Shown here: one piece after another, positions 1 to 8,818 of the stretch
Position numbering within the stretch: the stretch's first letter is position 1
Layout of the letters: each line of letters opens with the position of its first letter
Assembly: GCF_005503355.1 (NCBI RefSeq)
Contig: NZ_SCMK01000009.1
Span: 62,001-126,000, forward strand
Length of the DNA: 64,000 nt
Reading direction: 5' to 3'
DNA from: Sphingomonas sp. 1F27F7B
GTDB taxonomy: Bacteria > Pseudomonadota > Alphaproteobacteria > Sphingomonadales > Sphingomonadaceae
The notes under the pieces: model-generated
What the model was told of the DNA's origin: nothing
Seen by the model: only the letters and a program-made list of their open reading frames with translations
The model's database searches: none
Made by a program: the position numbers and the translations under genes

Positions 1-180
1 GCGCCGTGCAACCTCAAGAAGGGCGGGCGCACTCCGCAACAGGCCGCGATGCCCCTCTATCTCCAGCCGATCCGGCCGACCAGTTGGCAGCTCCAGGAGC
101 ACGGCCGGCGCTTCCCCCCCAATTATCTCCACGAGACCTGGCGCGACTGGCTCTACTGGGACGTCGAGCTGCTGGCCTAG
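1..180 (+). CDS. HNH endonuclease, C-terminal part (5' end outside window)
   Basis: Only the last 59 codons are inside the window, ending at TAG 178-180. The visible sequence begins PCNLKKGGRTPQQA, the C-terminal half of an HNH (ββα-metal) nuclease core: the Cys-Asn-x-x-Lys-Gly stretch followed by R-T-P and a downstream proline/tryptophan-rich tail matches the family of small stand-alone HNH endonucleases common in alphaproteobacteria. The catalytic first His and the zinc-binding Cys pair would lie upstream and cannot be seen. The family cleaves DNA, but the biological role of these solitary chromosomal copies is generally unknown. Confidence 0.75.
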   Translation, partial: APCNLKKGGRTPQQAAMPLYLQPIRPTSWQLQEHGRRFPPNYLHETWRDWLYWDVELLA

Positions 181-213
181 GGTGAGAACCCAAACAAGTA
201 TCTGATTTTCCGT

Positions 214-241
214 CGTCGTCCCCGCGCAGGCGGGGATGACG
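214..241. repeat. Palindromic intergenic repeat, copy 1
   Basis: Imperfect inverted repeat with arms CGTCGTCCCCG and CGGGGATGACG around the centre CGCAGG. It has the same core as the copies at 4424-4451, 16902-16935 and 51389-51469 and lies between two genes. Confidence 0.7.
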
Positions 242-293
242 ATTGAAGGAATATGAGTCCCCAACCTAGGCGCGTCCAGCTATCCGCATTCCC

Positions 294-322
294 CGTCATC
301 CTTGACTCAAGCCGGGATGACG
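294..322. repeat. Palindromic intergenic repeat, variant form
   Basis: Inverted repeat CGTCATCC...GGGATGACG with an unrelated centre (TTGACTCAAGCC). It is a second variant of the same hairpin family, 52 bp after copy 1, so the pair sits back to back upstream of the serine hydrolase gene. Confidence 0.6.
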
Positions 323-378
323 AGCTCGTTTGGCGACGCTAGCATTCCCCGCGACAACTGACTCGCAGGGGAACGGGC

Positions 379-1965
379 ATGAGCGGCTTCACCATCGACC
401 GGCGCACGGCGCTGGCACTTTCGCTGGGCGGCGCCAGCGCGCTGGCGTTCCCGCGGCTGGCCCTTGCGGCTGAACTGGACGAAGCCGCGGTCGATGCGAT
501 CGTCCAGCCCTTCATGGCCGCGTTCGAGACGCCGGGCATCGCCGTGGCGATCGTCCGCCCGGGGGCGCCTGCCTTCGTCAAGGGCTATGGCGTGCGCACG
601 CTCGGCAAGCCGGGCGCGGTGGACGTGCACACGCGCTTCGGCATCGCTTCCCATTCCAAGGCGTTCACCGCCGCCGCGCTGGCGCTGCTCGTCGACGCAG
701 GCAAGCTCGGCTGGGAAGACCCGGTGGTGAAGCACCTCCCCGAGTTCCGCATGTCCGATCCCGCGGTCACGCAGATGATGACAGTGCGCGACCTGCTGGT
801 GCACCGCTCCGGCCTGCCGCTCGGCGCGGGCGACCTGATGTTCTTCCCCGCCGGGAGCCATGTCGCCGCCGACGTGCTCAACGCGCTGCCCCATCTTAAG
901 CCGGCGCGCGGCTTCCGGGCCGGCTATGACTATGACAACATCCTCTACATCGTCGCCGGGCTGCTGATCGAGCGCGTGGCCGGCATGGCCTGGGACAAGT
1001 TCGTCGAGGCCCGGCTGTTCGCGCCGCTCGGCATGGCGGATGCGGTGGGATCGCGCGGCTCGCTCCATACCGATAATGTCGCCGGCCGGCATGCGCGGCT
1101 CGGGCCGCCGGTGCGCGGGATCGGCAAGCTGGAAGTGGTGCAGCCCGACGAGGGCGCGATGGTCGACGCCGCCGGCGGGATCAACGCCAGCATCGCCGAC
1201 ATGGCAAAGTGGCTGCAGGTACAGCTGGCGCAGGGCAAGCTGCCCGACGGCAAGCAGCTCTGGTCGCCCGAACAGGCGAAGGAGATGTGGAAGCCGCAGA
1301 CGATAACCTCGGCAAGCGACGGGCCAACCGAGAACAATCCGACCCGGCCGGTGCTCGCCGCCTATGCGCTCGGCTGGTTCGTGCAGGACTATCGCGGGCT
1401 GCGGATGATCCAGCACAGCGGCGGACTGTCGGGCCAGGTCACCTATAGCGGCATGCTCCCGTCGCGCGGCATCGGCGTCTCGGTGCTGAGCAATGTCGAG
1501 GAGAGCGTCTCCGCCGCGATCCGCAACGCGATCCTCGACCGGCTGATCGACGCCCCGGCCTTCGACTGGGTATCGAGCTACCGCACGCGCCAGAAGGCGG
1601 CACAGGACGAAGCGCTGGCAAGCGTCGAGGGCGGCGTGGACAAGGCGCCGGCCGGCGCGCCCTCGCTGCCGCTCGCCCGCTATGCGGGCCGCTATCGCGA
1701 CCCCTGGTACGGCGATGTGGTGGTCAGCCAGAAGGGCGGCAAACTGTGGATCGACTTCGTGCCCACCCCGGTCTTCAAGAGCGTGCTCGAGCCCTGGGGC
1801 CCGGACGCCTTCCGCACCCGCTTCGCCAAGGACGCCGGCGAGGACGCCGTGGTCAGCTTCGAGATCAAGGACGGCAAGGTCACCGGCGTGGCGATGAAGC
1901 CGCTCTCGCCGCTCGCCGACTTCAGCTACGACTATCAGCACCTCGCCTTCGTGCCGGTGCCGTAA
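379..1965 (+). CDS. Tat-exported serine hydrolase (class C beta-lactamase fold, with DUF3471)
   Basis: Protein of 528 residues. The N-terminus has a twin-arginine signal (DRRTALALS, then a hydrophobic stretch ending near residue 30), so it should be folded in the cytoplasm and exported by Tat. The beta-lactamase/D-alanyl-D-alanine carboxypeptidase fold follows: S91-H-S-K94 is the SxxK nucleophile motif, YDYDN near residue 185 fits the YxN motif, and QHSGG near residue 345 is the third (HxG) motif. The last ~100 residues (LARYAGRYRDPWYGD) look like a DUF3471 beta-barrel. Such proteins are esterases, peptidases or amidases; true beta-lactam resistance cannot be inferred. The ATG at 379 is supported by AGGGGA just upstream. 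Confidence 0.85.
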   Translation: MSGFTIDRRTALALSLGGASALAFPRLALAAELDEAAVDAIVQPFMAAFETPGIAVAIVRPGAPAFVKGYGVRTLGKPGAVDVHTRFGIASHSKAFTAAALALLVDAGKLGWEDPVVKHLPEFRMSDPAVTQMMTVRDLLVHRSGLPLGAGDLMFFPAGSHVAADVLNALPHLKPARGFRAGYDYDNILYIVAGLLIERVAGMAWDKFVEARLFAPLGMADAVGSRGSLHTDNVAGRHARLGPPVRGIGKLEVVQPDEGAMVDAAGGINASIADMAKWLQVQLAQGKLPDGKQLWSPEQAKEMWKPQTITSASDGPTENNPTRPVLAAYALGWFVQDYRGLRMIQHSGGLSGQVTYSGMLPSRGIGVSVLSNVEESVSAAIRNAILDRLIDAPAFDWVSSYRTRQKAAQDEALASVEGGVDKAPAGAPSLPLARYAGRYRDPWYGDVVVSQKGGKLWIDFVPTPVFKSVLEPWGPDAFRTRFAKDAGEDAVVSFEIKDGKVTGVAMKPLSPLADFSYDYQHLAFVPVP

Positions 1966-2012
1966 TCAACTGTATTATTGTAGTAACACAGATGCTGCGC
2001 TAGAAGGACGCC

Positions 2013-2042
2013 ATGCGCATGGCAGATTCGACGACGGGCTAG
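2013..2042 (+). CDS. Nine-codon leader ORF directly abutting the PBP start
   Basis: ATG 2013 is preceded by AGAAGGA (2002-2008, short 4-nt spacer) and reads MRMADSTTG before TAG at 2040-2042. The PBP ATG follows in the same frame at the next base, with no Shine-Dalgarno of its own. It may be a translationally coupled leader, or a former longer N-terminus cut by an amber codon. Confidence 0.35.
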   Translation: MRMADSTTG

Positions 2043-4364
2043 ATGGCTGACGGCAGCGACCCGAGGAACGTGCGCTTTCCGCTGCGCCGGTCGGGCAACG
2101 ATTTCGAGCCGAGCCCGGCGCCGAAGCTGGAGCCGCGCGCCTGGCGCCCGCCTTCGATCGACGCGCTGGGCGAAGCGTTGCGCCGGGTGAAGCCGCGGCG
2201 CCCGGAGCCCCCGCTCGAGCTTTCCGGGGGCATGCCGCCGCCCGGCGACTATGCGCCGCGCTGGCGCCGCGCCGCGCCGCCGCCTCCCCCATCGCCACCG
2301 CCGCCGATCCAGCCCGGCCATGCCGAGCCGCTGCCGGCGGGCGGCTACACGACCAACCTGCCGGTGGTGGTCCGCAAGCGGAACTGGCTGCGCTGGGCGA
2401 GCTGGGCGATCGCCGGCCTGATCCTGCTGTTCTTCGTCGCGATCGCCTGGCTGGCGCTGACCGCGCCGCTCTCCAAGTCGCTGCAGCCGCCGGCACCGCC
2501 CTCGATCACCCTGCTCTCCGCCGAGGGCAAGCCGATCGCACGGCGCGGCGCAGTGATCGCCGAACCGGTGGATGCGACCAAGCTGCCCCAGCATGTCCGC
2601 AACGCGTTCGTCGGGATCGAGGATCGGCGCTTCTACAGCCATTGGGGCGTCGATCCGCGCGGCATCCTGCGCGCGCTGGTCCACAACGTCACCAGCGGCG
2701 GCGGCTCGCAGGGCGGCAGCACCATCACCCAGCAGCTCGCCAAGAACGCCTTCCTCAATTCGCAGCGGACCTTCGGGCGCAAGGCGCAGGAAGTGCTGAT
2801 CGCCTTCTGGCTGGAGGCATGGCTGAGCAAGGACGAGATCCTCTCGCGCTATCTCTCGAACGTCTATTTCGGCGACAATGTCTATGGCCTGCGGGCCGCG
2901 GCGCGCCATTATTTCAGCACCGAGCCCGAAGATCTGACCCTGAGCCAGGCCACGCTGCTGGCCGGGCTGGTGCAGGCGCCTTCGCGGCTCGCCCCCACCG
3001 GCAATCTGAAGGGCGCGCGCGAGCGGCAGAAACTGGTGATCGGCGCGATGGTGGATGCCGGGCTGATCACCAAGGCGCGGGCGGAGACGATCCGCCCGGG
3101 CGTGCTCCATGTCAGCAAATCCCGGGAAGACCTGCCCAACGGCACCTATTTCGCCGACTGGGTGCTGCCCCAGGCGCGCGACCGGGCGGGCGGCGTCGGC
3201 ACCGAGCAGACGGTGCAGACGACGCTGGAGCTGAGCGCGCAGCAGGCGGCCGAGCGCGCGGTGCGCGGCGCGGGGCTGAAGAAGTCGCAGATCGCGATCG
3301 TGGCGATGCGCCCCGACGGGCGGGTGATCGCGATGGTGGGCGGGAAGAGCTATGGCGAGAGCCCGTTCAACCGCGCCACCCAGGCCCGCCGCCAGCCGGG
3401 ATCGACCTTCAAGCTGTTCGTCTATCTGGCGGCGCTGCGCGGCGGCATGGATCCCGACACGATCGTCGACGACAGCCCCGTGCAGATCGGCGACTGGAAG
3501 CCCGAAAATTCGCACGGCAGCTATGCGGGCAGGATCACGCTGCGCCAGGCCTTCGCCAAATCGTCGAACGTGGTCGCGGCGCGGCTGACTCAGAAGTTCG
3601 GCGTGCGCGCGGTTACCCAGGCAGCGCGCGACCTGGGCATCTCCACGCCGATCGGCGACGATGCCTCGATCGCGCTTGGCACGTCCACCGTCTCGCTGCT
3701 CGAGCTGACCGCCGCCTATGCCGCAGTCGCCAACGGCGCCTATCCGGTGCGGCCGCAGGGGCTGAGCGAGGACGAGGCGGCGAGCGATTGGCTGGCGCGG
3801 CGGCTGGGCGGGCCGACCCGGTTCAACGGGCGCCAGCTCGACGATCTGCGCAGCCTGCTCGGCACAGTAGTGGAGGACGGCACCGGGCGCGGCGCGGCGC
3901 TGCCGATCCCCACTTATGGCAAGACCGGTACCACCCAGGACAATCGCGACGCGCTGTTCATCGGCTATGCGGGCGGCATCGTCTGCGGCGTGTGGCTGGG
4001 CAATGACGACAATTCGCCCAATCCCGGCCTGTCGGGCAGCGGCCTGCCCGCGCGGGTGTGGCGCGACTTCATGACCCGGGCGCTCGATCTGCGCATCCCG
4101 CCGCCCGAGCCGACGACCGAGCCCGAGGGCAATGACGTGACGCTGGACGATGTGCTGAACGGCGTGGGCGACTTCATCCACGGCACGGGCATCGAGACCC
4201 AGGTGGTGCCGCAGGGCGTCGACCCCGACGAGCAGGGCGAGGCACCGATTCTCGGCCGGCCGGGCGACGCGCCCGGGCGACGTCCCCGCCGCGAGCAGGC
4301 GCCGGACGGACCGCCCCCGCCGGATCGCTTCCGGCCTGACGATCGGCGCGGCGAGGAGCGGTAG
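2043..4364 (+). CDS. Class A penicillin-binding protein (glycosyltransferase/transpeptidase)
   Basis: Bifunctional peptidoglycan synthase of 773 residues. A long Pro/Arg-rich cytoplasmic tail (1-115, with runs of proline near 77-90) precedes one transmembrane helix (about 118-138). The GT51 glycosyltransferase domain shows the catalytic Glu in GIEDRRFYSHWG (E193), then GGSTITQQLAKN and RKAQEVLIAFWLE. The transpeptidase domain has S454-TF-K457, the SSN motif in FAKSSNVVAAR and K627-T-G-T. The C-terminus beyond about residue 680 is acidic and Pro/Arg-rich. Length and order fit PBP1a/1c-type enzymes of sphingomonads; which subclass is not certain. Start choice is discussed under the 9-codon leader: the ATG at 2043 follows its stop codon directly. 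Confidence 0.93.
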   Translation: MADGSDPRNVRFPLRRSGNDFEPSPAPKLEPRAWRPPSIDALGEALRRVKPRRPEPPLELSGGMPPPGDYAPRWRRAAPPPPPSPPPPIQPGHAEPLPAGGYTTNLPVVVRKRNWLRWASWAIAGLILLFFVAIAWLALTAPLSKSLQPPAPPSITLLSAEGKPIARRGAVIAEPVDATKLPQHVRNAFVGIEDRRFYSHWGVDPRGILRALVHNVTSGGGSQGGSTITQQLAKNAFLNSQRTFGRKAQEVLIAFWLEAWLSKDEILSRYLSNVYFGDNVYGLRAAARHYFSTEPEDLTLSQATLLAGLVQAPSRLAPTGNLKGARERQKLVIGAMVDAGLITKARAETIRPGVLHVSKSREDLPNGTYFADWVLPQARDRAGGVGTEQTVQTTLELSAQQAAERAVRGAGLKKSQIAIVAMRPDGRVIAMVGGKSYGESPFNRATQARRQPGSTFKLFVYLAALRGGMDPDTIVDDSPVQIGDWKPENSHGSYAGRITLRQAFAKSSNVVAARLTQKFGVRAVTQAARDLGISTPIGDDASIALGTSTVSLLELTAAYAAVANGAYPVRPQGLSEDEAASDWLARRLGGPTRFNGRQLDDLRSLLGTVVEDGTGRGAALPIPTYGKTGTTQDNRDALFIGYAGGIVCGVWLGNDDNSPNPGLSGSGLPARVWRDFMTRALDLRIPPPEPTTEPEGNDVTLDDVLNGVGDFIHGTGIETQVVPQGVDPDEQGEAPILGRPGDAPGRRPRREQAPDGPPPPDRFRPDDRRGEER

Positions 4365-4370
4365 CGCGCG

Positions 4371-4451
4371 CGTCATCCCGAACTTGTTTGGCCCTTATCC
4401 CCACGCGACAAGCACCCCCTCTTCGTCATCCCCGCCCAGGCGGGGATGACG
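4371..4451. repeat. Palindromic intergenic repeat, copy 2 plus a half element
   Basis: 4424-4451 is a perfect 13-bp inverted repeat, CGTCATCCCCGCC and GGCGGGGATGACG around CA. A truncated element (CGTCATCCCGAACTTG) begins at 4371. The pair occupies the space between the PBP and threonine aldolase genes and could also act as a transcription terminator, although no T-run follows. Confidence 0.75.
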
Positions 4452-4537
4452 GTGTGGGTATCGATGAAGTGTCTGGAAAGGGTTGCGCGACACTCTGGCT
4501 GTTGACGCCGCCCGGCACCCCCAGCATGGACCTCCCC

Positions 4538-5539
4538 ATGCGCTTCTTCTCCGACAATGCCGCCGCCGTCTGCCCCGAAGTGCTCGCCGCGCTGACCGGC
4601 GTGAACCAGCTCGACACCGCCTATGACGGCGACCAATGGTCGCAGTCGCTCGACGGCGCCTTTTCGGACCTGTTCGGCACGCCGGTGCGCGCACTCTGGG
4701 TGCCGACGGGCACCGCGGCGAACAGCCTCGCGCTGGCGGCGCTCTGCCCCCCGCATGGCGGCGTGGTCTGTCACCGCGAGGCGCACATCAATGTCGACGA
4801 ATGCGGCGCGCCCGAATTCTACACGCACGGCGCCAAGCTGCTCGCCGGCGAGGGCCCGGGCTCGAAGCTGACGCCCGACGCGATCCGCGCCGTGATCGAT
4901 CCGATCCGCCCGGACGTGCACCAGGTGCAGCCGCATGCCGTCTCGATCACCAACGCGACCGAATATGGCCTGGCCTATACGCCCGACGAAGTCGCGGCGA
5001 TCGGGGCGCTGGCGAAGGAACGCAAGCTCGGGCTGCACATGGACGGAGCCCGCTTCGCCAATGCCGTGGCGCATCTCGGCTGCCATCCCGGCGACGTGAC
5101 CTGGCGCGCCGGCGTCGACGCGTTGAGCTTCGGCTTCGTCAAGAATGGCGGGATGAGCGCCGAGGCGCTGATCTTCTTCCGGCCCGAGCTGGCGGAGGCG
5201 ACGCTCTATCGCCGCAAGCGGGCGGGGCTGCTCTTCTCCAAGGGCCGCTATCTGGCGGCGCAGATCCTGGCGCTGCTCGACGGCGATCTGTGGCTGCGCA
5301 ACGCCCGTGCGGCCAATGCCGGGGCGGGGCTGCTCGCCCGGGCGGCGGGCCAGCGGCTGGTGCACCCGGTCGAGGCCAATGAAGTGTTCCTCAAGGTGAG
5401 CGCCGGGGAAGCGGCGCGCCTGCGCGCGCTCGGCTTCGATTTCTACGACTGGGGCGTGGGCGAGGCGCGGCTGGTGATCTCCTGGGATCAGGCCGAGGAA
5501 GCCATCAGGCCGCTGGCCGACGCGATCGCCGCGCTGTGA
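4538..5539 (+). CDS. Low-specificity L-threonine aldolase family (PLP-dependent)
   Basis: Fold-type I PLP enzyme of about 333 residues that would cleave L-threonine/allo-threonine to glycine and acetaldehyde. It opens MRFFSDNAAAVCPEVL, as in aldolases of this group, and the likely PLP lysine is K202 in SFGFVKNGGMSAEAL; HMDGARFAN carries the cofactor-binding Asp/Arg. An in-frame ATG at 4526 would add MDLP; the frame is open further upstream but without homology. The neighbouring exporter gene overlaps its stop codon (GTGA at 5536-5539), so the two are probably co-transcribed. Confidence 0.88.
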   Translation: MRFFSDNAAAVCPEVLAALTGVNQLDTAYDGDQWSQSLDGAFSDLFGTPVRALWVPTGTAANSLALAALCPPHGGVVCHREAHINVDECGAPEFYTHGAKLLAGEGPGSKLTPDAIRAVIDPIRPDVHQVQPHAVSITNATEYGLAYTPDEVAAIGALAKERKLGLHMDGARFANAVAHLGCHPGDVTWRAGVDALSFGFVKNGGMSAEALIFFRPELAEATLYRRKRAGLLFSKGRYLAAQILALLDGDLWLRNARAANAGAGLLARAAGQRLVHPVEANEVFLKVSAGEAARLRALGFDFYDWGVGEARLVISWDQAEEAIRPLADAIAAL

Positions 5540-6453
5540 GCACACGGCCCGCGCCCCAGTCGACGCGCCTCTCCGTCCTGATCCCCTTCGCGATCGTCAC
5601 GCTGATCTGGGGATCGACCTGGATCGTGATCCGCGACCAGCTTTCGGTGGTGCCGCCGAGCTGGTCGGTCTCGTATCGCTTCGCGGTGGCCGGGGTGACG
5701 ATGCTGGCCTGGGCCGCGCTGCGCGGCGACGGACTGCGGCTCGACGCGCGGGGCATGCGCTTCGCGGCGCTGCTCGGGCTCGCGCAGTTCGTGTTCAACT
5801 TCAACTTCGTCTACCGCGCCGAACAGCACATCACCTCGGGCGTGGTGGCCGTGGTCTATGCGCTGCTGCTGGTGCCCAATGCAGTGCTGGCGCGGATCTT
5901 CCTCGGACAGAGGATGGGCCGCCAGCTGATCATCGGCTCGGGGATCGCAATGGCGGGCGTCGCCCTGCTGTTCCTGCACGAGGCACGGCTGAGCCCGGTG
6001 GGGCCGGCCCAGGCGCTGCTCGGCATCGGCATCGCGCTGGCCGGCGTGATGTGCGCTTCGATCGCCAATATCATGCAGGCGACCGACGCGGCCAAGGCCT
6101 ATCCGATGGCGACGATGCTTGGCTGGGCGATGCTGAGCGGCGCGGCGATCGACGCGCTGTTCGCGCTCGCCACCGCGGGGCCGCCGGTATTCGATCCGCG
6201 ACCCAGCTATGCGGGCGGCATCCTCTATCTCGGCGTGCTGGGATCTGCGCTGACCTTCAGCATCTATTTCCGGCTGATCCGCACGATCGGCCCGGCCAAG
6301 GCGGCCTATACCAGCGTGCTGATCCCGGTGATCGCGATGCTCTTCTCGACCTTGTTCGAAGGCTATCGCTGGTCCGCGCTGGCCGAGGGCGGCGCCGGGC
6401 TGGTGATCGCCGGGCTGGTGGTAGCGCTCAAGGCACGCAGGCCCGAGCGATAG
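5536..6453 (+). CDS. EamA/DMT-superfamily inner-membrane transporter
   Basis: Protein of 305 residues with about ten hydrophobic helices in two EamA repeats. The N-terminal WGSTWIVIRDQ is the typical entry motif of drug/metabolite transporters. The GTG start overlaps the aldolase stop by 4 bp. Family members export amino acids or other small metabolites; pairing with a threonine aldolase hints at amino-acid export, but this is inference. The 3' end overlaps the convergent SDR gene by 91 bp. Confidence 0.85.
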   Translation: MSTRPAPQSTRLSVLIPFAIVTLIWGSTWIVIRDQLSVVPPSWSVSYRFAVAGVTMLAWAALRGDGLRLDARGMRFAALLGLAQFVFNFNFVYRAEQHITSGVVAVVYALLLVPNAVLARIFLGQRMGRQLIIGSGIAMAGVALLFLHEARLSPVGPAQALLGIGIALAGVMCASIANIMQATDAAKAYPMATMLGWAMLSGAAIDALFALATAGPPVFDPRPSYAGGILYLGVLGSALTFSIYFRLIRTIGPAKAAYTSVLIPVIAMLFSTLFEGYRWSALAEGGAGLVIAGLVVALKARRPER

Positions 6454-7187
6454 TCGGCATGGCGGGGGGCCCAGCCCAGGACCCGCTTCGCCTTCTCGTT
6501 CGCAACGCGGCGGCTCTCGGCATAGAAGGCCCGGGCCTGCGGGCTGAGGCCCGCCTGCTCCAGCGGGACCGGCGGCGGGACCGGCAGGCGCAGCAGCCCG
6601 CAGCCATAGGCAATGACGTCGCTCTGGGGGGCGGGACAATCGTCGGCCAGATTATAGGCGCCGGGCGGCCCGGCGAGACCGGCAACCACGCCCGAGACGA
6701 TGTCGTCGACATGGATCCGGCTGAACACCTGGCCCGGCAGGTCGATCCGCGGCGCCGCGCCGGCACGGATGCGATCGAGCGGGGAACGGCCCGGGCCGTA
6801 TATGCCGGGGAGGCGGAAGACCCGCGTGCCGGCAAGCGCCAGCCAGGCGGCATCCGCCCGTGCCCGCGCGGTGCGGCGGCCGGTGCCGATGGGGGCGGTC
6901 TCGTCCACCCAGGCGCCGCCGGTATCGCCATAGACGCCGGTCGAGGAAAGATAGCCGATCCAGGCACGCGAGGCAGCGATTTCGGCACCATAGGCGGCGA
7001 GGACGGGATCGCCGTCATCGCCCGGCGGGACAGTGGAGAGGATGTGCGTCGCGGCCGCGATCTCGCCCATGGTGCGAGTACGATCCTCGAAGCGCGCGCG
7101 GTCGATCGCGGCGACGTCGGCGTGCCCGACAAGCCGCGCGATCAGGCGCTTGGCGGCATAACCGGGGCCGAGGATCAGCAGGCGCAC
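6363..7187 (-). CDS. NAD(P)-binding SDR-family protein (YeeZ-like)
   Basis: Protein of 274 residues. LILGPGYAAKRLIARL at the N-terminus is a dinucleotide-binding Gly motif, LSSTGVYGD gives the S/T and Tyr of the extended-SDR active region, and FRLPGIYGPGRSPLD plus SRIHVDDIV are typical of NAD-dependent epimerase-like proteins of the YeeZ group, whose substrate is not known. The start is GTG at 7187, 8 bp after the stop of the M28 peptidase gene, suggesting it is the last gene of that operon. About 30 C-terminal residues lie antisense over the end of the transporter gene. Confidence 0.78.
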   Translation of the reverse strand: MRLLILGPGYAAKRLIARLVGHADVAAIDRARFEDRTRTMGEIAAATHILSTVPPGDDGDPVLAAYGAEIAASRAWIGYLSSTGVYGDTGGAWVDETAPIGTGRRTARARADAAWLALAGTRVFRLPGIYGPGRSPLDRIRAGAAPRIDLPGQVFSRIHVDDIVSGVVAGLAGPPGAYNLADDCPAPQSDVIAYGCGLLRLPVPPPVPLEQAGLSPQARAFYAESRRVANEKAKRVLGWAPRHADYRSGLRALSATTSPAITSPAPPSASADQR

Positions 7188-7195
7188 GCGCTAGA

Positions 7196-8818
7196 TCACT
7201 CCGCCCCGCGTCCTCCGAACTGGACTCCGAAGAAATCCCCCTTGTTCCAGCGCGGGCGCTCGGGCGCGTCGGTGAGCGCGCGCGCGACGGCATAGTTCAG
7301 GCGCATATATTTGGCGGCCGAGTTCCAGTCGAAGGGCAGGTCGATCTGGTCCGAGGGCTTGTGATAATTCTCGGCGAGGAACTTCTTCTGCGCCTCGGCC
7401 CCCTGCCCGCCCGGACCGGTGTCGATCGACACGGCCGGAATGCCGGACTTGACGAAGCTGTAATGGTCCGAGCGGACGAAGAACATCTCTTCCGGGCTCG
7501 GATCGGGGACGACGGCGAGGCCCTCGCCGGCCGCCGCCGCCGCGATCACCGGGCCCAGGCTGGAGCGCTCGCCCCCCAGCGCGACGACATCGACCAGCGG
7601 ATAGGTGAGGATCGGCATGTCCATGTTGATGTCGGCGACCAGCCCGTCCTTCGCCACCGGCGGATAATGGACGAAATAGTCCGAGCCGAGCAGCCCCTTC
7701 TCCTCCGCCGCCAGCGCGACGAACAGCATCGAGCGCCGGGGCTTCTCGCCCGAGGCGACGAACTTGCGGGCGACCTCGAGCATCGTCGAGACGCCGATCG
7801 CATTGTCCATCGCCCCGTTGTAGATGCGGTCGCCATTGACCGGATCGCCCACGCCGACATGGTCGAGATGGGCGGAAAGGACGACATATTCGGCCTTGAG
7901 CGACGGATCGGCGCCCGGGATCAGCCCCACCACGTTGCGCGTCGCCTGAGTCACCAGCTTGGTCTTGCTCGCCACCTTGAGCGTGCCGGTGAGCGTGCCG
8001 GTGGGGATCCGCGTGCCCCGGCGCTGCGCGGCGAGCACGTCGGCCCATCGGATCTTCGCGCCCTGGAACAGCTTCTCCGCGCCCGCCGGGCCGACATAGC
8101 CGACCGGCGGCGCGCCCGGCGCGGTCGCGAAGGGAGTGCCGTCCGGACGGGCCCAGGTCGTGCGTCCGTAATCATAATAGGGAACGATCGCCTCGAACGG
8201 GAACTGCTCGCGTTGGGCGAGCGATTCGAGCACGATCACTGCCACCGCGCCCCTTTTCTGCGCGATCGCCGCCTTCTGCTCGTCGTCGCCGAAATGCGCC
8301 TCGACTTCGTTGGGCAGCCCCTGGGGCACGCCGGGAAGGATCGCGACGATCTTCCCCTTCACGTCGAGCCCCTTGTAATCGTCCCGCTTTCCTTCGGGAT
8401 AGACGATGCCATAGCCGGCGAAGACGACGCCGCCTTCGGCCTTGAAATCGGGCGTGGCGGGCACCGGAGTGTTGACATAGTCGATGCCGAACTGGAGCGG
8501 GATCTCCATCGAACCGCGCACCAGGCTCCATTTCGCCTTCTCGGCCGGCTTGTACGAGACGAGCTTGAACGGCTGGAACCAGCCTCCCTCCGCACCGGGC
8601 ACCAGGCCGATCGCCAGCATCTGTGCCGCGACATATTCGGCCGCCACGTCATAGTCGCGCGTCCCCGCCTCGCGCCCGCGAAGGACATCGGCGGCGAGGA
8701 ACTGGACATGCGCCTTGAGCGCCGCCTGATCGGGCGGAAGCTGCGGCGCCGTCTGAGCCTGGGCGAGCGGCGCCGCGAACAGCGCCGCCGCGGCGAGGAG
8801 GAAGCGGCGCAGGATCAC
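7196..8818 (-). CDS. Secreted M28-family metallopeptidase (third of a tandem set)
   Basis: Protein of about 540 residues with a Sec signal peptide (LRRFLLAAAALFAAPLAQAQ). A PA domain insert occupies the middle (about 130-260), followed by the M28 aminopeptidase core. Zinc ligands can be read as SAHLDHVG, NGAMDNA, AEEKGLLGSD, INMDMP and RSDHYSF. The start is taken at GTG 8818, which overlaps the TGA of the upstream paralogue (GTGA) and begins exactly at the signal peptide; the frame stays open upstream but is non-homologous. The product should be a periplasmic or outer-surface aminopeptidase or carboxypeptidase. Confidence 0.9.
   Translation of the reverse strand: MILRRFLLAAAALFAAPLAQAQTAPQLPPDQAALKAHVQFLAADVLRGREAGTRDYDVAAEYVAAQMLAIGLVPGAEGGWFQPFKLVSYKPAEKAKWSLVRGSMEIPLQFGIDYVNTPVPATPDFKAEGGVVFAGYGIVYPEGKRDDYKGLDVKGKIVAILPGVPQGLPNEVEAHFGDDEQKAAIAQKRGAVAVIVLESLAQREQFPFEAIVPYYDYGRTTWARPDGTPFATAPGAPPVGYVGPAGAEKLFQGAKIRWADVLAAQRRGTRIPTGTLTGTLKVASKTKLVTQATRNVVGLIPGADPSLKAEYVVLSAHLDHVGVGDPVNGDRIYNGAMDNAIGVSTMLEVARKFVASGEKPRRSMLFVALAAEEKGLLGSDYFVHYPPVAKDGLVADINMDMPILTYPLVDVVALGGERSSLGPVIAAAAAGEGLAVVPDPSPEEMFFVRSDHYSFVKSGIPAVSIDTGPGGQGAEAQKKFLAENYHKPSDQIDLPFDWNSAAKYMRLNYAVARALTDAPERPRWNKGDFFGVQFGGRGAE

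Noticed and set aside
379..1965. Serine hydrolase considered as a class C beta-lactamase resistance gene
   Set aside because: The SxxK and HxG motifs fit the broad serine hydrolase family, but the third motif is HSGG rather than KTG and a DUF3471 domain is present, so resistance cannot be claimed.
1935..4376. Long open frame antisense to the penicillin-binding protein gene (about 810 codons)
   Set aside because: High GC leaves few stop codons on the opposite strand. Its translation is Arg/Ala/Gly-rich low-complexity sequence without domains, while the plus strand encodes a motif-complete PBP.
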